This document shows positions 1 through 7,750 of a stretch of DNA of 64,000 nucleotides, piece by piece. The translations under genes were made by a program, and so were the position numbers. The stretch covers positions 23,401-87,400 of the forward strand of contig NZ_FNFU01000011.1 in assembly GCF_900101115.1 (NCBI RefSeq). The letters run 5' to 3'. The notes under the pieces were generated by a model. It was not told where the DNA came from and ran no database searches. It saw nothing but the letters and a program-made list of their open reading frames with translations. Position 1 is the stretch's first letter. The number at the start of each line of letters is the position of its first letter. The DNA is from Cryobacterium psychrotolerans. Its GTDB lineage: Bacteria > Actinomycetota > Actinomycetes > Actinomycetales > Microbacteriaceae.

Positions 1-320
1 GTCACGCCCACCTCGCCGCCCCGATAGCCAGGGGCGACGTAGACGCCGACAAGGAGCGGGCCGGCGACCTGTTCGGACACGAATCCGGCCATCGCGCCCA
101 CCCAGCGCCCGGCGTTGTCGATCGCGGCAACCGCGATGCCGTGGTCGGCCGTGCCGCGCTCGCCGCGCATCCGCCACTCGGCTTCATCGTTGCCCAGCGC
201 GCCTTCAAGCGTCTCGTTGTACGCGGACGGTGTGTCGCGGATCATCTCGAGGCGCAGGTCACGGATCTCACGCCAGTCGGCGGCGATCGTGCGTCGGATG
301 GAAAATGCCAGGGTATTCAC
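1..320 (-). CDS. GNAT family N-acetyltransferase (3' end cut by window edge)
   Basis: Reading the minus strand from a GTG at 320 gives an open frame that runs out of the window without a stop, so only about 106 N-terminal residues are visible. The visible end contains VYVAPGYRGGEVG, which fits the acetyl-CoA pyrophosphate-binding loop (motif A) of GNAT acetyltransferases. It is preceded by a typical N-terminal helix region (TIAADWREIRDLRLEM). The family transfers an acetyl group from acetyl-CoA to an amine; the substrate cannot be told. The GTG start is an inference, since no strong ribosome binding site is seen; an internal ATG (MIRDT) would shorten it. Confidence 0.7.
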   Translation of the reverse strand, partial: MNTLAFSIRRTIAADWREIRDLRLEMIRDTPSAYNETLEGALGNDEAEWRMRGERGTADHGIAVAAIDNAGRWVGAMAGFVSEQVAGPLLVGVYVAPGYRGGEVGV

Positions 321-453
321 CGTCGTGAGCCTATCGGGCCGCCCAGGGGCGAAGCAGCCGGCGGAGGCGCAGGGCCTCGGCTTCGGCAAGCCCTGACGCT
401 GTGTCGCACGGTCGGTTTCACGGGCGGTCCTGACAGTGCGGCTCGTACTGCGA

Positions 454-900
454 CTACGACTCGGCGATCGCCTTGAGCCTGTCCAGGGCCAACGGCCACA
501 TTTCCCGGAACATCGCCGAGAAGTCCTCCTCGGAATCGAGGTCCACCCGCACGGTGGTGACGCCGCCGGACTCGCTGTAGGAGTAAGTCTCCCGCCCGCC
601 GAAGAACTTCGACCGTTCATCCCGGTACTCGACGCCCCGGAGGATCTCGCCGAGGTATTCCAGGGTGACGCGTTCGTCCGACTTGTTCTCGATGACCGTG
701 GCGATCATCCCGCCGAGGGAACCGTCTGTGTCGGGCCCGATGAAGCGGATCTCGCTGCCGAGGACCCAGCTTCCTTCGTACCAGGAACCCGCTGCGTTGA
801 ACGGGCTCGTCCACTGTCGGTACGTGGCGTCGTCGAGCATCGTGGTCCAGACGGTGTGCACGGGAGCGTTCACCTCAACCGTGAAGTTCAGCTTTTCCAT
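454..900 (-). CDS. SRPBCC-domain protein (AHSA1/polyketide cyclase-like)
   Basis: A 148-residue protein that is a single SRPBCC (START-like) domain. It opens with a beta strand carrying the family pattern of a small ligand-binding helix-grip fold (NFTVEVNAPVHTVWTTMLDD). The ATYRQWTSPFN segment and the closing helix (MFREMWPLALDRLKAIAES) are typical of the AHSA1-like branch. Such proteins bind small hydrophobic ligands or act as stress-related accessory proteins; no ligand can be inferred. It is a single gene, tail to head with the GNAT gene at 1-320, with a 90-nt gap to the divergent nucleotidyltransferase gene. The ATG at 900 is the only sensible start. Confidence 0.8.
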   Translation of the reverse strand: MEKLNFTVEVNAPVHTVWTTMLDDATYRQWTSPFNAAGSWYEGSWVLGSEIRFIGPDTDGSLGGMIATVIENKSDERVTLEYLGEILRGVEYRDERSKFFGGRETYSYSESGGVTTVRVDLDSEEDFSAMFREMWPLALDRLKAIAES

Positions 901-989
901 GCCGGGGAGTGTACCCCCGTCAATCGTGGGAGCGGACCTATGGTCGTGACTTCACGGACGCCGGCCCGCTTCGGTGTTAGCGTCGCGTC

Positions 990-1820
990 GTGACTGAACC
1001 CGGACCGCCCGTGGAACTGACCGACCGTGCGCGCGGATTCGTTGCGGACGTGGACGCGCTGATCCCGGGGCTCCTGGTCGCCGTGCACCTCACCGGCTCC
1101 GGGGCATCCGGCGATTGGCAGCACGACAGCGACATCGACCTCGTATTCGAAACGAGCCGCTTCGTCACAGTCGTCGACGCAAAGGTGCTGGTGGGACTGC
1201 ACGCAGCGACGGCGGCTGCGGGCCATTGCGTCGACGGCATCTATCTCACCGCCGGGCAGGTCGCCTCGGGCCCGGATGGCATCCCGTCGGCTCCGCAGGT
1301 TGTGTCGGGCGATTTTGGGATGGCCCGGCCCGACGGGCAACTTACCTGGGTGACCTGGCTGGAGATGCTGCACGGGCCCGCGGCGCGAGTGAACGCTGGT
1401 CGTCTGGGCTCGTGGTCGAAGGAGGAGCGGGACGTCGACACGGCTTCAGCCGTCTCTGAACTGGCCAGTGCGGCCAGCCGAGACAACCTCCGCTCGTACT
1501 GGATGCCGTATGCGTCCGACACTGCGGCGAGGCTGACCGCCCGGTCGGATGACGACACTGTGCCCGCGGAGGCCGTCGAATGGCTCGCGCTCGGGGCCCA
1601 ACGGTTGGTCGTCACCATCGAAACCGGCCGGGTTGTCTCGAAATCGGCAGCAGCGGAGTTCGCGGCCCGGAGGTGGCCGGAGTACTCGGAGCTTCTGACG
1701 CGGGTGCTGGCATCCCGTCGCGGAGAGGCGCAGCAAGGTGCCGCGCGGCCCTTCACCGTCCGCGATGCGCGCCTTGCGGCAGCTCTCGTTCTCGACTGCG
1801 TGGCGCTCGCCGACTGCTGA
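990..1820 (+). CDS. Nucleotidyltransferase-fold protein, aminoglycoside adenylyltransferase-like
   Basis: A 276-residue protein starting at GTG 990. Residues 35-53 hold the nucleotidyltransferase signature LTGSGASGDWQHDSDIDLVF-type: Gly36-Ser37, then the metal-binding DxD at Asp48/Asp50. The C-terminal half is helical, like the accessory domain of ANT(3'')/DUF4111 adenylyltransferases. Known family members move AMP from ATP onto small hydroxyl substrates such as streptomycin or spectinomycin; whether this one does is inference only, and it could act on something else. Its 3' end overlaps the convergent methyltransferase gene by 68 nt. Confidence 0.7.
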   Translation: MTEPGPPVELTDRARGFVADVDALIPGLLVAVHLTGSGASGDWQHDSDIDLVFETSRFVTVVDAKVLVGLHAATAAAGHCVDGIYLTAGQVASGPDGIPSAPQVVSGDFGMARPDGQLTWVTWLEMLHGPAARVNAGRLGSWSKEERDVDTASAVSELASAASRDNLRSYWMPYASDTAARLTARSDDDTVPAEAVEWLALGAQRLVVTIETGRVVSKSAAAEFAARRWPEYSELLTRVLASRRGEAQQGAARPFTVRDARLAAALVLDCVALADC

Positions 1821-2574
1821 TGACGACGGTGGCATCGAGGCCGTCGCAATGCGCCACCCGCGGCGTCAGCCCGTTGTGGGCAAAGACGGCCATGGTGTGC
1901 CCTGCCTGCGCCCGGCTTGTCTCGACGAGCAGGTGCCCGCCCGGCGCCAGCCAGGCAGGCGCCGCCGCGGCCAGGCGGCGCTGCACGTCGAGGCCGTCGG
2001 CCCCGCCGTCGAGGGCCACTCGGGCCTCGTGCAGGCGGGCCTCCGGCGGCATCCGCTCGATTGCCCCGGTGGGGACGTACGGGGCGTTGGCGACCAGCAC
2101 GTCGATCCGGCCGCGCAGGGCCGCGGGAAGGGCGTCGAGGAGGTCGCCCTCGAACACTCGGCCGGGATGAGCGGAGAGGTTGCGCCTGGCGCACGCCACC
2201 GCGGCGGGGTCGATGTCGGTGGCGTACAGCGCGACCTGGGGCGCCGCCGAGACGAGCGCCGCGCCCACGGCGCCGGAACCGCAGCACAGGTCGACGACGA
2301 CGGCCCCGGGACGGCACACAGCGAGGGCCTGGCTCACGAGGTACTCGGTGCGCCGTCGCGGTACGAAGACACCGGGATCGACCTGCACCCGCAGCCCGTA
2401 GAACTCCGCCCAGCCCAGGATGTGCTCCAGCGGCAGCCCCCGGACGCGCCGGTCCACCATCGCGGCGAGTTCGTGCGGTGTGCGTGCCGCGGAGCTGAGC
2501 AGGCGGGCCTCGTCTTCGGCGAAAACGCAGCCCGCCGCCCGGAGCCGGGCAGCGATGGCAGAGGGGGGTGTCAT
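1753..2574 (-). CDS. PrmC/HemK-like N5-glutamine methyltransferase
   Basis: A 273-residue class I SAM-dependent methyltransferase. It has a short helical N-terminal domain, then a Rossmann domain with DLCCGSGAVG (SAM binding), DIDPAAV (the acidic ribose-binding residue) and the catalytic-loop motif NAPYVP, a variant of the NPPY signature of glutamine or adenine N-methyltransferases. PrmC methylates the Gln of the GGQ motif of release factors. Actinobacteria often carry an extra PrmC-like paralogue, so this may not be the release factor enzyme. The start at 2574 was chosen because the 31 codons upstream look non-conserved. The 3' end overlaps the convergent gene at 990-1820. Confidence 0.7.
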   Translation of the reverse strand: MTPPSAIAARLRAAGCVFAEDEARLLSSAARTPHELAAMVDRRVRGLPLEHILGWAEFYGLRVQVDPGVFVPRRRTEYLVSQALAVCRPGAVVVDLCCGSGAVGAALVSAAPQVALYATDIDPAAVACARRNLSAHPGRVFEGDLLDALPAALRGRIDVLVANAPYVPTGAIERMPPEARLHEARVALDGGADGLDVQRRLAAAAPAWLAPGGHLLVETSRAQAGHTMAVFAHNGLTPRVAHCDGLDATVVISSRRAPRSRERELPQGAHRGR

Positions 2575-2669
2575 TGCAGGGGACTGTACTCCACAGGCGG
2601 TCGAGGCCTTTGCTCCTTGTCGCGCGGATGCCGCCGTCCCTAGACTGGGCGCAACTTGGGGGGGCATTC

Positions 2670-2996
2670 ATGTCGAACGGCGGCGAATACACGGGCTCAG
2701 CGACGCGGCTTCCGGCCGGGCAGACGCATCCCGGCGGGATCGTGCCCGACCATCGGGATGCCGCGGGTGTTGCGACCGTCGCGGCGAATACCCGGGTGGC
2801 GGCCATCACCGGGATCGTCCTGGGCGTGATCCCGGCGCTGTCGCTGATCGGACTGATCGTGAGCATCGTGGCGCTCGCCGGGTACCGGAAGGCGGGCGCG
2901 AGGCCGACGCTCGCCATGATCGGCGTCGTCGTCAGCGCGCTTGTCCTCCTCGGATTCGGCGTGTACCTGCTCATGCCCGGGGCGATCGGGAGTTGA
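2670..2996 (+). CDS. DUF4190 small membrane protein
   Basis: A 108-residue protein with a polar, Gly/Thr-rich N-terminal stretch of about 45 residues. Two transmembrane helices follow (TGIVLGVIPALSLIGLIVSI and IGVVVSALVLLGFGVYLLM), separated by a short basic loop (GYRKAGARPT). The pattern of two helices around a small Lys/Arg loop after a V-A-A-x-T-x-I-T-G run is that of DUF4190, of unknown function and common in actinobacteria. Start ATG 2670 lies within a G-rich ribosome binding region. The stop codon at 2994-2996 falls inside the left arm of the palindrome at 2992-3052. Confidence 0.7.
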   Translation: MSNGGEYTGSATRLPAGQTHPGGIVPDHRDAAGVATVAANTRVAAITGIVLGVIPALSLIGLIVSIVALAGYRKAGARPTLAMIGVVVSALVLLGFGVYLLMPGAIGS

Positions 2997-3052
2997 GTTG
3001 CGGAGAAAGTACCTTCCCGAGCGAAATGAAGGTACTTTTTCCGCAACTCAAC
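2992..3052. repeat. Long palindrome, family 2, copy 1
   Basis: Two 24-bp arms (2992-3015 and 3029-3052) pair with one G-T wobble around a 13-nt loop. The arm contains GAAAGTACCTT, and the loop begins CCCG and ends ATG. A second copy with the same arm sequence and loop ends is at 13,327-13,387. It sits between the converging 3' ends of the DUF4190 and SDR genes and contains the DUF4190 stop codon. It could act as a bidirectional terminator, but no clear T run follows either arm. The repeated sequence is better explained by a dispersed element. Confidence 0.8.
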
Positions 3053-3107
3053 CCGGGCGGGCAGCTGAGCGCGCGCGGGCGGGTGAGGGTGCCAGGGGGA
3101 CGCGGGG

Positions 3108-4667
3108 CTACCAGGTGCCGGGCTTGTAGTCCTTGAGGAACACCCCGCAGAGGTCCTCGCCGGCCTCGCCGCGAACGATCGGGTCGTAGACCCGGGCCGC
3201 GCCGTCGACGAGGTCGAGGGGGGCGTGGAAGCCCTCCTCGGCGAGGCGGATCTTGGTCGGGTGCGGGCGCTCGTCGGTGATCCAGCCCGTGTCGACGCTG
3301 GTCATCAGGATGCCGTCGGAGAGCATCTCCTTGGCGCTCGTGCGGGTGAGCATGTTCAGCGCGGCCTTGGCCATGTTCGTGTGCGGGTGTCCCGGCCCCT
3401 TGTAGCCGCGGCCGAAGACGCCCTCCATCGCGGAGACGTTGACGATGTAGGTGCGCCTGGCGGGGGATGACGCCATCGAGGCGCGCAGGCGGCTGACCAG
3501 CAGGAACGGCGCGGTGGTGTTGCACAGCTGCACCTCCAGCATCTCGAGCGGGTCGACATCCTCAATGTTGGCGGTCCAGCTGTTCACGTCGTGCAGGTCG
3601 GGCACCAGGCCGCCGGCGTCGATCGCCGTGCCGGCCGCGAGGCGCTCGAGAGACGAGGAGCCCGGGGCGAGGGCGAGGGCGGTGAGGTCGTCCGCGGTGA
3701 GCGCGCCGGCCCCGGCGGCGGCCGCGGCGAGGATGGGGTGGCTGCTGACCGAGGCGGCCAGGGCAGACGGATGCGCGTCGTTGGTGTGCCCGAAGCTCAC
3801 GATCTCGGGGATGGTCCCCTCCGGCAGCGGCGACGACTCAGCCTCGACCAGCGGCGAGTACGACCCGGGGGAGCGGCGCACGGTCTGCGCCGCATTGTTG
3901 ATCAGGATGTCGAGCGGCCCCTGTGCCGCGACGGAATCGGCCAGGCCGATCACCTGGGCCGGGTCGCGCAGGTCGATCCCGACGATGCGCAGGCGGTGCA
4001 GCCAGTCGGACGCGTCGGGCATGGCGCTGAAGCGGCGCACGGCGTCGCGCGGGAACCGCGTGGTGATCGTTGTGTGCGCGCCGTCCCGGAGCAGGCGCAG
4101 GGCGATGTACATGCCGATCTTCGCGCGGCCGCCGGTGAGCAGCGCGCGCTTGCCGGTGAGGTCGGTTCGGGCGTCGCGCTTGTCGTGGCTCATCGCCGCG
4201 CAGCTTGGGCAGAGCTGGTGATAGAAGGCATCGACGAGGGTGTACCGCTGCTTGCAGATGTAGCAGGGGCGGGCGACGCGCAGCTCGCCGGCCGACGGCT
4301 TGCTGGTGCCGAGGCGCAGCTGGGCGCCGACGGTCTCGTCGTCGATGCGGGTGGGGGCGCCGGTCGCCGTGGCCGCGATCACGTCACGGTCGGCATGCGC
4401 GATGGCCTGGCGTTTCTCGGAGCGGCGCGCGACCTTGACGGACTTGAACATCTTCGCGGTGGCCTGGCGCACGGTGACGAAGTCCGGGTCTTCCGGGTCG
4501 ATCGTGGTGAGCTGCGCGAGCACCCGCAGGGCGACCTCGAGGTCGGCCGGGTCGATGCCGGGCGTAGTGCCGGGGGCGTCGGGAGTGCTGGGAGTGCCGG
4601 GGGTCGGCGCCGTCGACTGAACGGGCCCGGCCGAAGGCACGGTGTCGGTGGCAGGCACAGTGGTCAT
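3108..4667 (-). CDS. SDR-family oxidoreductase with N-terminal zinc ribbon
   Basis: A 519-residue protein in three parts. Residues 1-130 are a low-complexity then helical N-terminal extension. A zinc-ribbon-like element follows, with CxxC pairs at Cys135/138 and Cys153/156. The rest is a Rossmann short-chain dehydrogenase domain with nucleotide-binding LLTGGRAKIG (about 176-185) and ILINNAAQT. At the place of the catalytic YxxxK motif the sequence reads TNMAK, so the active-site Lys is kept but the Tyr appears to be Thr. This makes normal dehydrogenase chemistry doubtful. Cytoplasmic; substrate unknown. Monocistronic, start ATG 4667, convergent with the DUF4190 gene. Confidence 0.75.
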   Translation of the reverse strand: MTTVPATDTVPSAGPVQSTAPTPGTPSTPDAPGTTPGIDPADLEVALRVLAQLTTIDPEDPDFVTVRQATAKMFKSVKVARRSEKRQAIAHADRDVIAATATGAPTRIDDETVGAQLRLGTSKPSAGELRVARPCYICKQRYTLVDAFYHQLCPSCAAMSHDKRDARTDLTGKRALLTGGRAKIGMYIALRLLRDGAHTTITTRFPRDAVRRFSAMPDASDWLHRLRIVGIDLRDPAQVIGLADSVAAQGPLDILINNAAQTVRRSPGSYSPLVEAESSPLPEGTIPEIVSFGHTNDAHPSALAASVSSHPILAAAAAGAGALTADDLTALALAPGSSSLERLAAGTAIDAGGLVPDLHDVNSWTANIEDVDPLEMLEVQLCNTTAPFLLVSRLRASMASSPARRTYIVNVSAMEGVFGRGYKGPGHPHTNMAKAALNMLTRTSAKEMLSDGILMTSVDTGWITDERPHPTKIRLAEEGFHAPLDLVDGAARVYDPIVRGEAGEDLCGVFLKDYKPGTW

Positions 4668-4742
4668 CCGTCAATTCTACGGCGGCAGCCTGTGAGGCCC
4701 CGCCGGGCTGTACCCTCCGGCCGCAGCCAGGCCCCGGCATGC

Positions 4743-4789
4743 CGAAACGGACATGTGTCGCCGGCGTACCGGCGACACATGCCCGTTCG
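4743..4789 (-). terminator. Stem-loop terminator after the transporter gene
   Basis: A 13-bp perfect stem (4752-4764 with 4769-4781) around a CGTA loop. A further base-paired flank (CGAAACGG with CCGTTCG, one bulge) extends it to about 21 bp per arm. It lies 29 nt beyond the stop of the transporter gene and upstream of the SDR start, both on the minus strand, so it most likely ends transporter transcription. No strong T run is seen. Confidence 0.65.
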
Positions 4790-4817
4790 AGCGCCACTCA
4801 GTGAGCAGACCCGGTCG

Positions 4818-6398
4818 TTAGACCTTCGCGGGCTCGGCATCCTGCACGTCGACCACGTCAACGGCGCTGGTGGCCGCTTCGTAGGTGTGGTCGAACGGCA
4901 TGTCGTCCATGTCGAGCATCGGGTTCTCGTCCTGGCCTGCGACGAGTTCGCGGGCCTCGGCGTCAGACGTCACGCTGGGCATGGAGCCGAGCAGGGGGCG
5001 CTGGGCCGTTTCCTTCATGAAGTAGATGGTGATTGCTCCGATGACGGATGTCCCCATCAGGTAGTACGCCGGCGCCATGTCGTCGCCGGAGGCCGCAATG
5101 AGGGCCGCGATGATGAACGGGGTCGTTCCTCCGAAGATGGCGACGGAGAAGTTGTAGGCGATGCCCATTGCTCCGTAGCGGCTCTCGGTGGGGAACAGTG
5201 CCGGCAGCGCCGACGCCAGGTTGGCCACGTAGAACGTCACCGGGAAGGCGATCAGGGCGAGGCCGAGCAGCGTGGTCCAGATTCCGCCGATGTCAATCAG
5301 CAGGAACGCCGGGATGGAGAGGAAGACCGCGCTGATGGCGCCGATCCAGAGCACCGGGCGGCGTCCGATCTTGTCGGACAGGCGACCGGCCAGCGGGATG
5401 CAGAGCGACATGATGACCAGGATCGGAATGGTCAGCAGCGTTCCGTGCAGCTCGTCGTAGCCCTTGTTCGCCGTGAGGTAGGTCGGCATGTAGGAGGTGA
5501 GCGCGTAGCCGAGCGTGTTGGCGGAGGCCACGAGGACCATGGCCAGCACGATTCCGCGCCAGTACGCCTTGAAGATCGCGAGCGGGCCCTTGGCGGCCGG
5601 GGCATCGGCGACCAGCGGGTCGTTCGCCGCGATGTCCTTGGCGTCCAGGGTGGCCTGGAAGGTGGGCGATTCCTCGATCTTCATCCGGAAGTAGATGGCG
5701 ATGAGGCCGAGAGGTCCGGCGATCAGGAACGGGATGCGCCAGCCCCAGTCCTCCATGACGTCCTGTCCCAGGGTGACCTGCAACACGGAGACGAGGGCCG
5801 CACCGATGGCGAAGCCGAGGTAGCTGCCCATGTCGAGCAGGCTGGCGAAGAAGCCCCTGTGCTTGTCAGGAGCGTGCTCGCTGACGAAGGTGGTGGCGCC
5901 GGCGTACTCGCCGCCGGTGGAGAATCCCTGGATGACCTTGGTGAACACCAGCAGGGCGGCGGCCAACATGCCGACCTGGGCGTACCCGGGCAGCAGGCCG
6001 ACGGCGAAGGTGGAGACGGCCATGAGCATGAGCGTCATGGACAGCACCTTCTGGCGGCCGATTCTGTCGCCGAGCCAGCCGAAGAAGACGCCACCGAGGG
6101 GGCGGGCGATGAACGTGGCCGCGAAGGTTCCGAGCAGGAAGAGCGTCTGCACGGTCTTGTCGGCCTCGGGCAGGAAGACCGGGCCCATCGTGGTGATCAG
6201 GTAGCCGAAGACACCGACGTCGTACCACTCCATGGTGTTTCCGACGATCGTTCCGCCGAGGGCCTTCTTCAGCCTGGGGTGGTCAACAACGTTGACGTCG
6301 GACACCTTGAGCCGGCGCCGCAGGAGCGGCTTTCTGGTTTTTGCGGCGGCGCTTGTGGCACCGCTCAGAGACGTGTTTGTACTTCGGTCAATAGGCAA
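4818..6398 (-). CDS. MHS-family MFS transporter, ProP-like
   Basis: A 526-residue major facilitator protein with about 12 hydrophobic helices. It carries the metabolite:H+ symporter signatures VGNTMEWYDVGVFGY near the N-terminus, ARPLGGVFFGWLGDRIGRQK (loop 2-3) and FSTGGEYAGATTF. These match proline/glycine-betaine/citrate-type MHS symporters, with ProP as the closest known member. Probable role is uptake of a compatible solute or organic acid with H+. The C-terminus is a long acidic cytoplasmic tail. A TTG at 6398 is chosen as start because it has GAGAAG at the right distance; the frame is open further upstream but has no plausible site there. Single gene. Confidence 0.8.
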   Translation of the reverse strand: MPIDRSTNTSLSGATSAAAKTRKPLLRRRLKVSDVNVVDHPRLKKALGGTIVGNTMEWYDVGVFGYLITTMGPVFLPEADKTVQTLFLLGTFAATFIARPLGGVFFGWLGDRIGRQKVLSMTLMLMAVSTFAVGLLPGYAQVGMLAAALLVFTKVIQGFSTGGEYAGATTFVSEHAPDKHRGFFASLLDMGSYLGFAIGAALVSVLQVTLGQDVMEDWGWRIPFLIAGPLGLIAIYFRMKIEESPTFQATLDAKDIAANDPLVADAPAAKGPLAIFKAYWRGIVLAMVLVASANTLGYALTSYMPTYLTANKGYDELHGTLLTIPILVIMSLCIPLAGRLSDKIGRRPVLWIGAISAVFLSIPAFLLIDIGGIWTTLLGLALIAFPVTFYVANLASALPALFPTESRYGAMGIAYNFSVAIFGGTTPFIIAALIAASGDDMAPAYYLMGTSVIGAITIYFMKETAQRPLLGSMPSVTSDAEARELVAGQDENPMLDMDDMPFDHTYEAATSAVDVVDVQDAEPAKV

Positions 6399-6574
6399 TA
6401 TGTTCTTCTCTCGTGGAGGCCATTTGCGTGAGACCTGTAGCGACCCGTGGTCGGGAAAATTTCGACTCATTTTCGGGCAAGCTTTCAATTTTAGCCGATG
6501 ATCGGCCAAAACGATATTCCGGATACGGATTTGACGGGGTTCGGGCACCCATAAGCGCCGCCTAGTCTGGACAT

Positions 6575-7246
6575 ATGGCTGATTCGATAGAGTTCTGGTT
6601 CGACCCTTCCTGCCCCTGGGCATGGGTGACTTCACGGTGGATGGACGAGGTTGCCGAGGCGCGACAACTCGACGTCACCTGGAGCGTCATGAGCCTCGCG
6701 GTGCTCAACGAAGACAAGGACGTCAGCGACGAATACCAGGCGTTCTTCCCGCGGGCGCTGAAATACACCCGGCTGGTCCAGGCCGCCCAGGAACTGCACG
6801 GACAGGAGAGCGTCAGGGCGCTCTACGCCGCCCTCGGTGCCCTGATTCATCCGGGTGGCCAGACCGACCCCGACGAGGTCATCCCGGCGGCGCTCGCCGA
6901 GGTGGGGCTGCCGGCCGCCTTCGCGGCCTACGCCGACAGCGACGAATTCGATGTGGCCATGCGCCTCAGCCACTTTGAGGGCATCAGGCGGGTGGGCCAC
7001 GAGGTCGGGACGCCCATCATCGCCGTGGGTGACGTGGCCTTCTTCGGGCCCGTGATGTCGCCGGCGCCGACCGGCGCGCAGGCGCTCGCGCTCTGGGACG
7101 CGGTGGTGGTGGCCGCCGCCTTCGACGGGTTCTTCGAACTCAAACGGAGTCGGACCCATGAGCCGATCTTCGCCCCGCTGCCACCCCGCCCCGCCGTCCA
7201 GCCCGCTGCCTACCCACCCGCTGCCAACCAACCCGCTTCCAACTAA
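6575..7246 (+). CDS. DsbA-family protein, mycothiol-dependent nitroreductase (Rv2466c) type
   Basis: A 223-residue thioredoxin-fold protein. The N-terminus (FWFDPSCPWAWVTSRWMDEV) and the following VMSLAVLNED match the Rv2466c group, which uses mycothiol and lets nitro compounds be reduced. Later landmarks are SHFEGIRRVGHEVGTP and FFGPVMSPAPTG, then FELKRSRTHEP. The active site reads CPWA, so the resolving Cys of a CPWC motif is absent and only the nucleophilic Cys (residue 13) is present. A Pro/Ala-rich tail of about 20 residues (PAAYPPAANQPASN) is extra. It is followed after 13 nt by rpiB, probably in one transcript. Confidence 0.8.
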   Translation: MADSIEFWFDPSCPWAWVTSRWMDEVAEARQLDVTWSVMSLAVLNEDKDVSDEYQAFFPRALKYTRLVQAAQELHGQESVRALYAALGALIHPGGQTDPDEVIPAALAEVGLPAAFAAYADSDEFDVAMRLSHFEGIRRVGHEVGTPIIAVGDVAFFGPVMSPAPTGAQALALWDAVVVAAAFDGFFELKRSRTHEPIFAPLPPRPAVQPAAYPPAANQPASN

Positions 7247-7259
7247 ATAGAATTCCCCT

Positions 7260-7748
7260 ATGCGCATCCACATCGCCACCGACCACGCGGGCCTGGACTT
7301 CAGCCGGCACCTCATGAAGCACCTGACCGCCGCCGGCCACGAGGTCATCGACCACGGGCCGCAGAGCTACGACGCACTCGACGACTACCCGGCGTTCTGC
7401 ATCAATGCCGCGCAGGCCGTGGTGAACGACCGGGCCGGCGGCGTTGCAGCCCTGGGCGTCGTGTTCGGTGGATCGGGCAACGGCGAGCAGATGGCCGCCA
7501 ACAAGGTGCGGGGCGCTCGCGCGGCCCTCGCCTGGAATCTCAGCACCGCCCGGCTCGCGCGTGAGCACAACGACGCCAACGTCATCTCCATCGGGGCCAG
7601 GCAGCACACCGTCGAAGACGCGACGGATTTCATCGACGCGTTCATCGCCGAGCCGTTCTCCGGGGACGAGCGGCACGCGCGGCGGATCGCCCAGCTCGGG
7701 GAGTACGAAACGACCGGGCGGATCGCCGGCAAAGACATCGTGGCCTGA
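7260..7748 (+). CDS. rpiB: Ribose-5-phosphate isomerase B
   Basis: A 162-residue RpiB/LacAB-type isomerase that interconverts ribose-5-phosphate and ribulose-5-phosphate in the pentose phosphate pathway. N-terminal MRIHIATDHAG holds the Asp-His pair that binds the phosphate and opens the ring. GVVFGGSGNGEQMAANK contains the anion-binding GSGNG loop. As in mycobacterial RpiB, a Glu (residue 76, in GNGEQ) takes the place of the Cys base found in E. coli RpiB. Length is normal. It is followed after 2 nt by the DNA glycosylase gene at 7751. Confidence 0.9.
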   Translation: MRIHIATDHAGLDFSRHLMKHLTAAGHEVIDHGPQSYDALDDYPAFCINAAQAVVNDRAGGVAALGVVFGGSGNGEQMAANKVRGARAALAWNLSTARLAREHNDANVISIGARQHTVEDATDFIDAFIAEPFSGDERHARRIAQLGEYETTGRIAGKDIVA

Positions 7749-7750
7749 CC

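Noticed and set aside
3591..6431. A 946-codon open frame on the plus strand across the SDR and transporter genes
   Set aside because: It is the antisense shadow of two well-supported genes in GC-rich DNA, with no domain and an Arg/Gly/Glu-biased composition.
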